Positions 45,004-57,470 of a stretch of DNA of 64,000 bases are shown piece after piece (position 1 is the stretch's first letter; each line of letters opens with the position of its first letter). A program made the translations under genes and the position numbers. Origin of the DNA: Selaginella tamariscina (lineage: Eukaryota; Streptophyta; Lycopodiopsida; Selaginellales; Selaginellaceae); assembly GCA_003024785.1 (NCBI GenBank), contig PUQB01000404.1:124001-188000 (forward strand), in the 5' to 3' direction. The notes under the pieces were generated by a model. It worked only from the letters and a program-made list of their open reading frames with translations, was not told the DNA's origin and searched no databases.

Positions 45004-45206
45004 TGTTAGGCACCACTACGTACAAACTAGAGACCCTCACAAAACCACCCGACCTCCCCCGAGCTGTCTCTAGTCTCACACGCTCTCCCAAAAAGGCTTC
45101 CAATTTAGTGCCCTTAATTCTCTTAGATCTAGGTATAGCTCTTTAGGAATATTCTAGCTTATACCTTTCTGGGAATATTCTTTGATTCGTTATACGGGTC
45201 GTAACA
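45004..45206 (-). repeat. 3' LTR of retrotransposon 2
   Basis: Pairs with 48458-48689; both begin 'TGTTAGGCACCACTA' on the plus strand and end with 'GGGTCGTAACA' or 'GGGTCGTAACCA'. Confidence 0.9.
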
Positions 45207-45513
45207 ATCCTCCCCCCATTAGCAAGTCCTTGTCCTCAAGGGCAGTATAACTTACTCAACTGGTCCTGTATCATTAGCCTTGTACATCCACAAAGAATCT
45301 ACCCGGGACTCGTTCCTTGTGAGTACTCTCTTTAACTGGCTAACATGAAACACTGGGTGCACCCTCACTCCTTCTAGCAGCCGTAGTCGATATGCACCTT
45401 ATCGATACGCTCCAGAATCTCATAAGGACCTGAGTACCTGGAGACAACTTATCATTGTGTCCCTTCCGTAAGGCCACAATAGTGTTCCGCCTTACATGTG
45501 TGGCAAATACCAC

Positions 45514-45970
45514 TCAGAGATATACATAATCTCCCACCTGGAACTCTTGGAAGCTTCTGTGCTCATTAACAAACTTGATAGCTCGGCTTTGAGCTACTTG
45601 TAAGTTCTTCTTGCACAAACTCTGAATGTTTCTAAGCTCAACACTCAGATCTTTAGCTTCCTCATCCATGTTGCCTTGAGCTTTCTTACTTGCTAAACCC
45701 AGCTCAAAAGCTGTCTTGGAATGCCGTCCAAACATAGCATAATATGGACTCATTCCAATGCCACTGTGTCCTTGGCAAATGGGTGACAAAGTCCATAGAG
45801 ATACTGCCCCATCGCCTGTCTGGAATAGGCAATGGTACTAATAGCCCACTTGGTTTTTCCCTGGGCACCTTTACTTGCTGACACTTGTCACAAGTCCTGC
45901 AGTACTCTATGATATTAGCTTTCATATTCCTCCAATAGAACCTTCTCTTGATCAACTCATACGTTTTCCT
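45514..45970 (-). pseudogene. Integrase of retrotransposon 2 with core deletion
   Basis: The zinc-finger end (YCRTCDKCQQVKVPREKPSG) and first Asp (ISMDFVTHLP) are followed at once by SGIGMSPYYAMFGRHSKTAF, which normally lies about 80-100 residues later. The second Asp and the Glu are therefore deleted, and the junction (near 45785) also shifts frame. Confidence 0.85.
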
Positions 45971-46080
45971 CCCCCAAAATGACCAGCCTCCGGGTGATCA
46001 TGATGGAAATATAGTACCTGGTTGATCAAATGGTCCACACGAGGAAGATACACACGGCCATTGTAGTACAAAACTCCATC

Positions 46081-47400
46081 CTAAAATGAGAATGGTGGCT
46101 CTAGCTGTCCTCTGAGCTCCTGCACCTCAGCGTCTTGTGCTTGAGCATGTTGAACTACCTGGCTAAACTCACTGACCGTCCTTGTTAATGCATTACATAA
46201 GCGTGTTTGGAATTCTCTAACCACTGTGGCTCTCCTAACGCGTGACAAAGCATATACCACCACGTTAGCCTTTCCCACGCAATGCTCAATAGGAAATTTG
46301 CCAAACTCCATGAGCTTAACCATCCAGCGAGCTTGCTGAGAGTTTAACTCTTTCTGTTTGAACAGATACACCAAAGTCTTGTGATCTGTAAACACTTTGA
46401 AACTTGCACCATAAAGATAGTGCCTCCAAACTCATAATGCATTAACAATAGCCAGTAGTTCTTGCTCATACGTTGAGTATTGTTGCTCTGCAGGATTCAA
46501 GTACGACTCTTATAAGCAATAGGCCTTCCCTCTTGCATAAGTACAACTCCAATGGCCACTCCACTTGCATCACACGATACCTCATAAGGCTTAGAGGGAT
46601 CTGCAATACATAAAACTGGTGCACGTACCAAAGCTTGTTTCAAAGCTTGGAAACTGCTCTTCTCTGAAGCACTTCATGCAAAGGGAACGTCCTTCCTCAG
46701 CAACCTAGTTAACGGAGAAGCTTTCTTGGCATAATCCTTGACATACCGCCGGTAATAACCAGCCATGCCCAAGAAACTCCGTAACTCTTCTGCATTGCTA
46801 GGAACTGGCCATTGCTCCACCACTGCCACCTTCTGTGGATCAGTCTTCACTCCACTTGGCGTCACAATGTGACCCAAATACTCCACTTTGCACTGAGCAA
46901 ATGCACATTTGCTCTTCTTTGCATAGAGCTTGTTCTCCCTCAACAACTGAAGAACTCTTCGCAAATGCTGCACATGCTCCTTCATATTCTTACTGTAAAT
47001 AAGAATATCGTTGAGGAAGATCTCCACAAAGTCGTGCAAGTAGTCACCAAACACCTCAGTCGTCAACCGAGTGAATGTGACTGGGGCATTTGTTAAGCCG
47101 AATGGCATAACAGTGAACTCGAAATGCCCAACTATCTTGGTGAACACTCTGGCTCCACCGAGATGATCCATGATAGTATCCACACATGGCATGGGCATCC
47201 TGTCCTTCACTGTTTTTGTTGAGAGCTCTGTAGTCTATGCACATCCTCATGGTGCCATTTTTCTTCCTGACAAGCAATACTGGTGCACCAAATGGAGACT
47301 TGCTCAGTTGTATGAAGCCATATTCCAATAGCTCCATCACTTGTCTCTTAACCTCTTGCTCCTTAGCATGGCTCAGTCGAATGGCTTTACGGTAAATGGC
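46081..47400 (-). pseudogene. Reverse transcriptase and RNase H of retrotransposon 2
   Basis: RT pieces: [43 protein letters not shown], and the catalytic box changed to FLNDILIYS (first Asp of the pair to Asn), then the connection domain (VEYLGHIVTPSGVKTDPQKV) and YYRRYVKDYAKKASPL. The RNase H end: FTDHKTLVYLFKQKELNSQQ and ALSRV. There is a frame change near 47210 and a broken RNase H start near 46670-46400. Confidence 0.88.
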
Positions 47401-47639
47401 TTTTGTACCCTATTCCAACACAATCTCATGCTCCGCACCTCTTGCAGTGGTACCATGAGGTAGCTCAGGGAAGACGTCAGCAAACTCCTCGCACAACAGC
47501 TTTGCTCGGGTGACAGTAAAGAACTTGTTTGGAGACTCAAGCTTTGTTCCAAACCAAGTGTCTTCACTTCACCTCAAGCTTCATGCGCTTGGTGCTCCAC
47601 TAGATCTTAGGATCCACACTCCAGCTCCGCAAGAAAGAA

Positions 47640-48075
47640 AGTCTCCACCAGTTGGGTTTGCCAACCTCTAACTGTAACTCCTCCACACAAGCAATTTAGC
47701 TCTGTGTGACAACTAAGCCCTCAATCTCGTATTGAGGCACAGTCTTCGTTCAGCTCCACCAGCTGGGTTTTGCCAACCTACAGCTGTAACTCCTCCACAC
47801 AAGCTGTAGCTCTGTGTGATAGCCCTCAATCTCGTATTGAGGCACAGTCTTTGCAGCTCTCACCAGCTGGGTTTTGCCAACCTACAGCTGTAACTCCTCC
47901 ACACAAGCACTGTAGCTCTGTGTGATAGCTGAGCCCTCAATCTCGTATTGAGGCTCTTTGCGCACTCCACCAGCTGGGTTTTGCCAACCTCCAGCTGTAA
48001 CTCCTCCACACAAGCACTGTAGCTCTGTGTGATAGCTGAGCCCTCAATCTGTATTGAGGCACAGTCTTCGTGGGC
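47640..48075 (-). repeat. Four tandem ~107-bp repeats at the protease end of retrotransposon 2
   Basis: The block containing 'ccagctgggttttgccaacc' and 'tgtaactcctccacacaagc' begins near 47648, 47757, 47862 and 47969. It encodes a CVEELQLEVGKTQLVE-like segment that normally occurs once after the protease active site. Units differ by small indels and one- to few-base changes. Confidence 0.88.
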
Positions 48076-48209
48076 AAGCTGCACTCCTCCACTAACTTTG
48101 TTGACACAAAGTTATCGCTACTCATGCTATCCACAAGGACTCGCACTGGACGCTCACCAAGTCGTCCCTCCACCACAATAGCACGTGTGTGTGGCTCCTC
48201 CCGTGCCAT
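48076..48209 (-). pseudogene. Retropepsin-type protease start, retrotransposon 2
   Basis: ERPVRVLVDSMSSDNFVSTK corresponds to the VLVDSGSTHNFIS-type active site; Gly after Asp-Ser is changed to Met. Confidence 0.7.
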
Positions 48210-48457
48210 GTAGTTTACCTATTGAGCAAGAACAAATAGAAATTTACCTTGTGGTTTAGAGAAGTCTCCTTTGTGCTCCTCTCCACGCTCCATCTCCTAA
48301 AGCTTCTTAGGCGTCTACTTGTCCTTGCTGCCATTGAAACTTTTGCCCTTGGGCTTGCTTCTCCTTGACAATTTGCCTTTAGTGTCCAACGTCTCCACAC
48401 AGGTGGTATTATCCCTTCCCACCAGGCACTCATCTCGAACCTTGCTCCGATACCAAT

Positions 48458-48689
48458 TGTTAGGCACCACTATGTACAAACTAGAGACCCTCACAAAACC
48501 ACCCGACCTCCCCGAGCTGTCTCTAGTCTCACACATTGCTCTCCAAAAAGGCTTCCAATCTTAGGGTACCCTTATTCTCTTAGATTTAGGTATAGCTCTT
48601 TAAAAATCCTAACTTATACCTTTTAAGGAATATTCTAACTTATACCTTTTTAAGGAATATTCTTTAATTCGTTATATGGGTCGTAACCA
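48458..48689 (-). repeat. 5' LTR of retrotransposon 2
   Basis: 232 bases, next to the primer-binding site. Confidence 0.9.
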
Positions 48690-49689
48690 GTCAAATATTG
48701 AATACGTATACACAATTTTGTATATAATGTATATATACATAATAATTTTCTTTAGCTTAGTGTGGTTATATATATATATATAATATATATATATTGTATA
48801 TTGCAGCGAACAACTCCGTTAAGTCGATCAATACTAGGTTAATAGAAAATAAATCATAATGAACAAGTTCAAAAAACATTTACTAGTAGATAAATACGAC
48901 TCAAAGTCTACAACCTATAGCCTATATTAAGTTTGTAAGGTTCCATGTGTACTCTATTTATTGTTTTACACCTATTTTACACCTAGTTAATATATAATAG
49001 ATAATTAAAAATTTATTTTAATCTTAAATTTCATTTTAATTAACTAATATTTAAATAATTATATTCTTAACTAAATTTTCTATTGAGTTTGAGTGAGTTT
49101 ATTAAGGGTCGTAAATAACCACACAAAAAGCAACGTCGTTACCTGGCTGAAATAAAATTTACATCATTCTTATCTTATATCTTATATATAAGATAAAGAA
49201 AGTATATTTATGATTTAAATTTTAGTTTAATATCAAATTTGATTAAAAATTTAATCATAAAAATAAATGGAAGATCCTATGTATCAATGGTAAAATATAT
49301 ATTAAGGATACACATATATGCAAACACATGCCCGCACGCGTCAATTAAATCACTTCGGTTTTATTAATTATATCAAAAGTAGAATATCCTAGTGTTAAGT
49401 AAGATATGCTTTTGAGTTCGAAATCATTATTTAAATAACAAATGCTAATTATTTAAATGGGACGTTTGTATTTAGTGAAGATTAACTGTATAGGATTTCT
49501 ACACAAGATCAACGGTAGGAGAGCAGGCTGGGTGAAGGAAACATGTTGTAGCTTATACACATAAACCATAATATATATATATATTATATAGAGAGAGAGA
49601 GAGAGAGAGAGTGGTTGGTAAAACTTGAAGTATAGGGACAGTTAGGTTAGACAGTGTGACGGTTAAGCTGTAACCCCAGAGCAAGGGAG
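48690..49689. other. AT-rich DNA, probable promoter of the GT77 gene in its last part
   Basis: No coding frame. (GA)n at 49588-49611 lies about 80 bases before the start codon of the GT77 gene; CT/GA tracts in 5' leaders are common in plants. Confidence 0.5.
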
Positions 49690-50978
49690 ATGAGATACTA
49701 TGCAAGTTCATATATGGCAAAAGCTGGTTTAATCATGCTGTTACTGTATACATTTGTGTTATATAGCATGGTCACTTTCTGGCTCAGAGCTTGGCCACTA
49801 AATGATTCTGCTCGTGCCTTTGTCCTCCCATGGATACCTGCTGAAACTACCAAAACCTTTGTAAGTTCATCTCTCTATGTCAAACACACACGCACGCACG
49901 CACATATTTGTATGCATATACAATTCTGTTCTGTTCCAGACAGATTATGAGCTTGAAAGACTGGGCAAAATCCTGTGGAACTCATCATCCAACTCTGATA
50001 ACACTGTCGTTCTTACTGCGGTAAATAAGGCCTGGACAACAAGTCCAATGCTTGATTACTTTCTGGACAGCTTTCGCACAGGTCCCTAAGATATACGTGC
50101 ACGTGGAATTATATATATAATCTGACTGTACAGGTGAAAATACAAGTCACTTGCTGGAAAACCTGGTAATTGTTGCCCTGGACAAAGCTGCATATAAGAA
50201 GTGTACGACTGTACATGGCCGATGCTTTGTTCTCAAAACCGATGGACTGGATTTCTCTGCTGAGAAAGCGTTTAACTCAGAGGATCATCGCTCCATGATG
50301 AGGAAGAAGATATCCTTCCTTAGTATTGTGTTGCAAATGGGTTACAACTTTGTATATACGGTACTAGCATTCTCTCTCTCTTTCATACACACACACACGC
50401 ACGCTAAACTTAGACGTTTGCAGGATGCAGATGTCATGTGGTTGAGAAACCCGTTTCCAGCTTTCTCAGAGAAAGCAGACATGGAAATTGCATGCGATTT
50501 TTTCAATGGCAACGACATGGATCTTCGAAGTAACTCAAGTGTAGGTTTCATGCAGGTGAGAACGAATAATGAGATAAATGCTGGGTTCATGAGAGTGAAA
50601 ACAAATCCGAGAACAATCAGTCTGTTCAAGTATTGGGATAGACACTCCAAGTTTTACTATGACGTCCATGAACAAGATGCATTCAAGAGGATTAAGAATC
50701 ATAGGGAGTTTAAGAATATAAACGCACAGATTAGGCTCTTATCCACTGAAGTGTTTAGTGGGTTTTGCCAGCCTGCAGTTAATTTTAACAGGGTTTGCAC
50801 CATGCATGCAAACTGCTGCAAAGGGTTAGATGCTAAAATATCCGATCTGCAGTTAGTTAAAGAAGACTGGTCACAGTACATGTCCCATAGGAGAAGTAGG
50901 TCTCCAAAGGCATGTTTAAACGGTTGTTTTAAGTTCTTTACTTCCAAAAAATGCTTGGAATCCATTGGAGCAATATAA
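49690..50978 (+). CDS. GT77-family nucleotide-sugar transferase (Golgi, type II membrane)
   Basis: Four exons: 49690-49860, 49940-50081, 50134-50360, 50424-50978. All junctions are GT-AG, phases match and no stop interrupts the 364-residue product. Residues about 12-31 form one hydrophobic signal anchor. The catalytic part is in the nucleotide-diphospho-sugar transferase (DUF271/GT77) family: LVIVALDKAAYKKC, then DADVMWLRNPFP with the metal-binding DxD, NAGFMRVKTNPRTISLFKYW, DVHEQDAFKRI, and the family's conserved C-terminal Cys-rich region (FSGFCQ, HANCCKGLDAKISDL). Relatives transfer xylose or arabinose to wall glycans and glycoproteins; the exact donor and acceptor cannot be read. The only clearly intact multi-exon gene here. 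It lies between retrotransposon 2 and a gene-free stretch, inside the large inverted repeat. Confidence 0.88.
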
Positions 50979-51059
50979 TTTTCTATGCACTGTACTTCAA
51001 TTAACTTCAGTTTAGAAAACACGTTATTTGTAGAAATTCACAATGTAATATTGTCATTC

Positions 51060-51420
51060 CTATTAAACATAACAGGTGGCTCACACCGGATTTGCGTGCT
51101 TGAAAAGCCCAAAACTGTCTTTTTTAAACATCAAGTCAACAAACAGCGAAGATTTGTGACTGAACCACGCTCGAAAATTTGTACACACACACACATATAT
51201 ATATTATATGTAACATATATAATATATGTTCATTATACCACGAGTTGTACGCTATGCTTCCTCAAGCTTTTTTTGCCCCTTCCTACATTTAATAATTAAG
51301 TTGTTTTATTTTTATATAATTAAGTTTGTATGGGTGTGCTTTAATAGGCTGAACCAGCGTGACTTATTATTATTATTATATTTGTATGCACATATAATAT
51401 ATCACAATAAGGAACTTAGT
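51060..51420. repeat. Third copy of the B-box upstream repeat, downstream of GT77
   Basis: Weaker match to 59636-59990 and 28166-28470: 'aagcccaaaactgtct', 'catcaagtcaacaaaca', (CA)n, 'acatataatatatgtt', 'ataccacgag', 'gggtgtgctttaataggctga'. More diverged than the two B-box-linked copies, so older or free of selection. Confidence 0.75.
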
Positions 51421-51515
51421 TATGTATTGTTTAACGTCACGTAACAACCCCTTCAGACCAGAAATGCAGACGCATATATGCATATTACAAATCACACCAC
51501 TGTCTATCCTTCTAT

Positions 51516-51701
51516 CTATTTACTGCTGTGGGATATCTGGGGCAGTTCTTGAAGCAATTTGTTCTCCATAGCTATGGCTTCTTTGAGAAATCTTGCTGCA
51601 GCCTTGTGCTTGTGTTTATCACCAAGTGCGAACTCTAGCCTTTGGTCTACCCAATTCATGTTCCAATACTTTTTCCTTTTAAGTTTGTGTAAGCCCAGCA
51701 T
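51516..51701 (-). other. Short minus-strand open frame, possible last exon
   Basis: 61 codons; hydrophilic and helical, with RLEFALGDKHKHKAAARFLK and ENKLLQELPQ, unlike random AT-rich sequence. I do not recognise it and see no convincing upstream exon; it may be an orphan gene tail converging on GT77. Confidence 0.3.
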
Positions 51702-51749
51702 TTATATACCATGTGGTGCAAGTTCTCCATTCTTTATGGCATAATCTTT

Positions 51750-54635
51750 GTGTAAAGTCGATGCACCATATATTTGCATATAACAAACTTATATATGTTG
51801 TCATTATTCATTCGTCAATGCTATAGACTCTGCAAGGTTGTTAACCACCCTCAAATGTCAAAATTCTTAATATATTAATATAAATATAAGAGTAATTAAT
51901 ATATTTACTAACTGATTTATAAAATATATTAATGTTTAAATGTAAAAGTCTAGACTCTGTACTATCTGAGGAAATTACAGGTTTATCAACTTTAACATCT
52001 AATGCTCTATTTATTAAAGTTGATACACTTGTAGTTTGCTTGATTAAAACAAAGTATAAACTTTTATTTATATATGCATTTAAAAATTAATATGAAAATA
52101 GAAAGTTAAAAAAAGAAAGAATTACATGTATAAATTTAAATGAAATATTATGGTTCTTGTTTTATGATTTTTAATGTTAATATATTATGTATGTAAATTT
52201 AAAATTAAAAATAAATAAATGACAAAGTAAAGCTATGTAATTTACTCGTGGACAACGAGTCGTACTGACATAAGAAAAGAATAATTAATTCACTAAAATG
52301 AAGCGTATCTAAATTTTAATATATTAAAAAGGCTTTGTAATTTGATGTTGAAGGTAATGTATAACTTATAAGTATAATTATTTATGTATATATATATATA
52401 TATTAATAACTATTCAGCTCGAGATATTTTATATTAATTAGCAACTAATGAAACTAAAGAGTTACAACTCATTAAACTATTTGTCTTTATAATTTTAAAA
52501 TTAATTAGTTATAACATAAAAAATGAAGATCAACAATATTGAATCTATACAAAACAAAAAATACAATTATCAAAGTTTTGATTTGGTACCACAAAAACTT
52601 GTCAATTGTCAACGTTGAAACCCTATTTAAAAACCCCATGAAATCTGGTAAACCCTATTTAAAAACCTATGAAATCTGGTAAAGTAAACCACGTTATGAA
52701 CTCACACCCCTCCATAAACAATGCTCACCTCGTGTGTCATGATGCGTGGGTTAGTCGAGTTGCAAGTATTGTTTTTAATTTAAATTATAATTTGGTATGG
52801 ATGAAGCAACTAGAGTAAAGCCTTAACTATTATTCTTGTTGAATGTAAACTCGAGCAACGCCTTTTAAGATTACGAATGGGTCATTAAACAAGAGGAGTT
52901 AGTTAACTCCTTGGATGCAATGTATTTGGAATTATATCAATGTTAAGGGTGAATTAACTCAAAGATGAGACATACTCTTATCATTTAAAAGTTATGGCAG
53001 CATAATAAAGAGTTGTGCTTTTAACGACATAAATTTAACTTGTACAAGTAGGAGGATAGCAAATTCTCTTTTAAATTTAATAACTCTTATTACATATACT
53101 CTACTTTATTTATATGATGGAGCCCTCCCAAACCCCTTTTTTCTTATTTGTGTAATTGGGCTAGCACGAAATGCCAGTGATGAGATTACCCTAACCGGAT
53201 TTTAAGGCGTAAGGTTAGGGCAACCCTACCTATTTAACATGCTGAATTCATTTAAACTAATTAGAAAATCTAATTAGGACATCAAGAGTTTTTAAAATAT
53301 AAGGTTTAGCTTTGTTTAGAGTTTCTTATAAATACCTAAATTGGACCATCACTAAATACTTAAACGTACTAAACATGCTTGCTTCGTATTATATTTAAAA
53401 CCCATAAACATAACACGATGATAATAATCAACCTCCAAAGTAAAGAATCATGTTATAATAAAATTATAAATATGTATTGTTTCCCTTTATCATCTATCAA
53501 TTTACCTATGCATATGTATGTAAATGCATATGTATACAAAACAATTGTTATGGAACTTTGTTTGACAAATGACTTCAATTCCTTCCTATGATGCATTGTT
53601 TCATACAGTGCTCTCTTGCATTTGGGGCTCTAGTACCTCAACCATTATGCAAACACAACCTTTGTAACAACGAGCCACTGTCGTAGCCCTGAAGATTTGT
53701 GTCTGGTCTTCTGATTATATAATAATATATTGTAAGTATCTATACACACATATAGATTATCATACACATATATCTAGAATTATCTATTATTTGTGTAGAC
53801 ACATAGAGGCATTACATATTGTAATGTTGTTTGATTAAAATTTATATCTATTATGTGTAGGCACACAAAAGTACATTATATCTACCAAGGTATACATGAC
53901 AGACATTGCAGGTGCACACGTAGGAATACATAGTATGTGTGTGTGAATGTTGCATAACGTATGAATTGGTTAATCAATTCATGGCTTGTGAGAGAGTGCT
54001 GTATTGAAGCTGATGAAGTTAGAAGAAGAAGGTATTACATAGACACACATATAACATACTCAAATTGAAGTATTACAACATGTCAATCAAATATAGAGAT
54101 TCTAATATCAAGGGTCAGATGGTACCGTTATCGTATTATTATACTTTAATTATTTTGCAGATATGCATCACTTTTATCTAGTATTTATAATTATGTAAAC
54201 TAATGTTTAATTGTGATTACATACTGCTTAAGTTTTATTTTTATAAAATCCTTCACCAGGTATCGTGTAATACATGCAAGAAGCTTATCAAGGCCAGCAA
54301 TATGCAGCTCATGTAGGTTCATTCATATATATATATACACCTGCATATACATTATGCATGTGTGTGTGTATGTGTAGTATATTATTAAAAGATATATGTA
54401 CTATGGGTGGGTGTATAAGATTATTTGTGTATATAATTATATATTTACTAATCAAAATTAAAATGTTTTAGATTAGAACGATGTAGATCATTCATAGTAG
54501 ATGACAATGTATTAGACAAAAGACCTCATAAACAATGTAAGTATTCCATGTGTATAAATTTACATGAAGTAATATAATTATATATAGACTTTGGTAAACA
54601 TGTATGTGTGCTATTTTACGCGCACACACACACAC

Positions 54636-54713
<78 letters not shown>

Positions 54714-55440
54714 TATATTAAACAAATAAACTAATAATTTATTAATTTTTGCTATTTAAACTCAGGAAATGCAATGCTAGGAGATATAGAAATATGAGAC
54801 AGCCACGGATTTAATGTCAGAAATACAAAACCTCCTAAAAATAAAGTAATAATAATAATAAGTAATATCTATCATATATATAACTCTATATGATGCATTC
54901 ATGTAATTTAGTTAACTGATTCCTCATTTTTAGAGAAGTTTTTCATATACCTCTTCATAATAAAAATGGATAATTATGTATTAATTAATTATGTTTAAAG
55001 TATTAAAAGAAATTTATCTATATGTTAGGGAGCTTATACAACTAATCTTACCGTGGATTTATCAAATGGTGAAGATTAATGATTATGATGCTCTTTAAGT
55101 GTTTGATTGCTTGGTACTATAGCTTTGATGATCAGTAAATGACAAGTAAAGGTCACATGGCATATGATGGGGTTGGTATCATCGTTGTTGGAGGCATACA
55201 CACACACGGTAAGTACGTGTGTGTATGTAAATATATATGCATAACATATTTAATTATAATTTTATATCGTTTTGTATTTATATAAAAATATTAATCATAG
55301 ATTAATCATTTGCAAAAGAACAAAAGGCTTCTAATAAATCTTTAATGAAGTATATTTACAAAATATATAAATATGGTTTAAGTGTGTATTAGAGGGTACC
55401 ATATTATATATAGAATATGCACTACTGTATATAATAATAT
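51750..55440. other. AT-rich gene-free stretch
   Basis: No gene on either strand. A short direct repeat of 'aaaccctatttaaaaac' occurs at 52617-52665. (TA)n(GA)n at 54641-54713. 53130-53230 is less AT-rich but shows no domain. Confidence 0.6.
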
Positions 55441-55444
55441 ATTA

Positions 55445-56480
55445 TAAATATCTAACTATATATCTTTAGGGAAGTATATATACAAAATATATGAATATGC
55501 TTTAAATAACAACATATATATGTATGTGTATGTGTGCGTATGTCTATATCTATATATCTTTCTATCTATCTATCTATAACATATGTATGATATATATGTG
55601 TGTGTATCAACATTATCAAGGGGTACAATATTATATATATAAGTATCTTTATTCTTTAATAAAGTATATATACAAAACATATAAATATGTTTATAATATC
55701 ATAAATAGCAATAATATGTGTGTGTGTACACGTATATATGTGTGCACGTGTGTGTGTTTGAAGATTTAGGTTGTGAATCTAATAGTTGTAATGAAGATGA
55801 AGAGAGTTAAAGTCAAATACAATTTAAGAATATTTATAATTATGTAATGAATTTTCTTTTTGCCAAATGATTGTGTGTGAAATTATTTTAATTAAAAGTT
55901 AAGCATAAAAATACTAGAATTATAAAAATGGGTAATTAAACAATCTTGCTTGGGTCTTTTGTTTTTATAAAAACAAAGATTACTATGGTTTTTATGGTTA
56001 ATGGTTAGGGATTTTCACTTTGTGGTGCCTTAACACACGTTGTGAAGAGGATAAATAGAAGTTTGTTGAAGATGAACTAGTTAACGAGCATGATGATATT
56101 TCTTATAACTCCACTTGACAAGAGAAAAAGACTCTCTAAGAAAAAAATATTAACATGTAAAAAAAATATCGTAGCTCTTTTTTTTTTAATAGGAACTTTC
56201 ACACCACTAACAAAGGTGTTCAAGGTAGTACCAACTTTCGTATGAAAACAACAAATAAACAACGAAGACGAGTTAAAATGATAATAAAAATGAAAAATGA
56301 ATAGGAAGTAAAGGATGATCCAATAAAGAAAGGGAAAAAAATCAAGCACATTTAAAAATTGAAAAAGAAAAAAGAAACAAAAGCTGAAATACCAAAACTG
56401 AGATAATATTTTTTATTTTGTATTTAATGTTGTAAAAGCCTTCAAAATTCATGATCAACAAAGTAATCCATGACTGTTAA
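55445..56480 (-). repeat. Right arm of the ~1 kb inverted repeat
   Basis: Reverse complement of 40250-41326 over its whole length with indels. The 15-kb interior contains both gypsy 2 and GT77. Confidence 0.85.
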
Positions 56481-56489
56481 AAATAGCCA

Positions 56490-57175
56490 CACATATAAGA
56501 TTTGTCATACATATACATAAAACTTCATATTATGTGTGTATATGTATGTGTTTTTTTAAGAACAAGCCTTTGAAGCTTAGACATGATCAAACAAGTGTAG
56601 GTCCTAGTCAAACACTTAAGAGTTATGTGGACATGCAATGGACACACAAGTTTCTCAAAAGACATTGGCTTGTTTATGATGTGTATGTGTTTATTAATTA
56701 ATGGCAAAAAGCATTATTAATTCCTTCCCACTCCACTGCATAAAATAAATAAATAATTTATGTTACACACACTTACCTTGAGAATTGATATTAATAATTT
56801 TAATGTACTTCTTTAAGATGTTTTTTATATTTGTTCTGTTCGAGACTTTTTAAGGTAAGTAACTTACATCAAGATTATAATACATTAGATTAAATTCTTC
56901 ATAAAACCTTTGGTTTCGACCTAAAAAAAACATTTATAAAGTAATTGCATGCCTTTAACAAACTAAATGCTCATGCAACAACAATGCATAAGTGAATAAA
57001 GAAAATTGTACCTTTTAGGGTCTTGAATAATTATATCCTCTGTCAAATGATGTTTTCAATGTATTGAACAATTGTATCCTCCATAGAAGGATGTTTATAG
57101 ACATGTTTCCTTTCGATGTTTTTAGGGATATTCAAGCACGATCATATTTATTTGTTAGGTGCAACTCATAACAAA
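56490..57175. other. AT-rich spacer
   Basis: No gene seen. A 20-base near-repeat ('ttgtatcctccatagaagga' and 'ttatatcctctgtcaaatga') occurs at 57033 and 57071. Confidence 0.55.
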
Positions 57176-57194
57176 CCTACATACACATCTCAAA

Positions 57195-57470
57195 ATTTTA
57201 CTCCATTATCAACAATATCTTGCACAACAAAAGTGTAGCATCGCTTTGCCTTTACATATTAATCTTTGGGATCACCATTAGGTGGATATTGGATGTGTAT
57301 GTGAGTGCAGTCCATTGCACCAACACAATTCAAAAACCCCTCGTAACACTCAGAACCATGCATGGAGGAAAGTGCACAGGAGTAGGCGCTGTATCCAAGG
57401 TCTCCAATGCTATTAATGTCGTGAAACTGGAAGCAAAGACTGAGGAATAATTAAAATCCTTGCAGGCGTC
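57195..57470 (-). pseudogene. PIF/Harbinger transposase fragment, copy B
   Basis: On the minus strand GFLNCVGAMDCTHIHIQYPP followed by NGDPKD, a stop, then YVKAKRCYTFVVQDIVDNGV. This is the region around the first catalytic Asp of Harbinger transposases; two in-frame stops remain. Frame preserved better than in copy A. Confidence 0.75.

Larger units (their letters stand above)
45004..48689 (-). mobile_element. Ty3/gypsy LTR retrotransposon 2, internally deleted
   Basis: LTRs at 45004-45206 and 48458-48689 (203 and 232 bases, TGTTA...CA; the 5' LTR carries an internal partial duplication of 'aaggaatattctaacttata'). The primer-binding site read on the minus strand is TGGTATCGGAGCAAGG (48456-48441), one base from the initiator-Met tRNA complement used by many plant elements. 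A polypurine tract GGGGGGAGGAT lies at 45207-45217. The flanks (CTAGT and GTCAA) do not match, so one end was rearranged or this is an ectopic product. Almost all gag is missing: only about 240 bases lie between the primer-binding site and the protease. Confidence 0.9.

Noticed and set aside
48690-48720. Similarity of 'gtcaaatattgaatacgtatac' to a reticulon-side sequence near 36979
   Set aside because: Too short and AT-rich to call a duplicated segment.
54492-54725. Ser-Leu and Ile-Tyr repeat protein
   Set aside because: Translation of (GA)n and (TA)n tracts.
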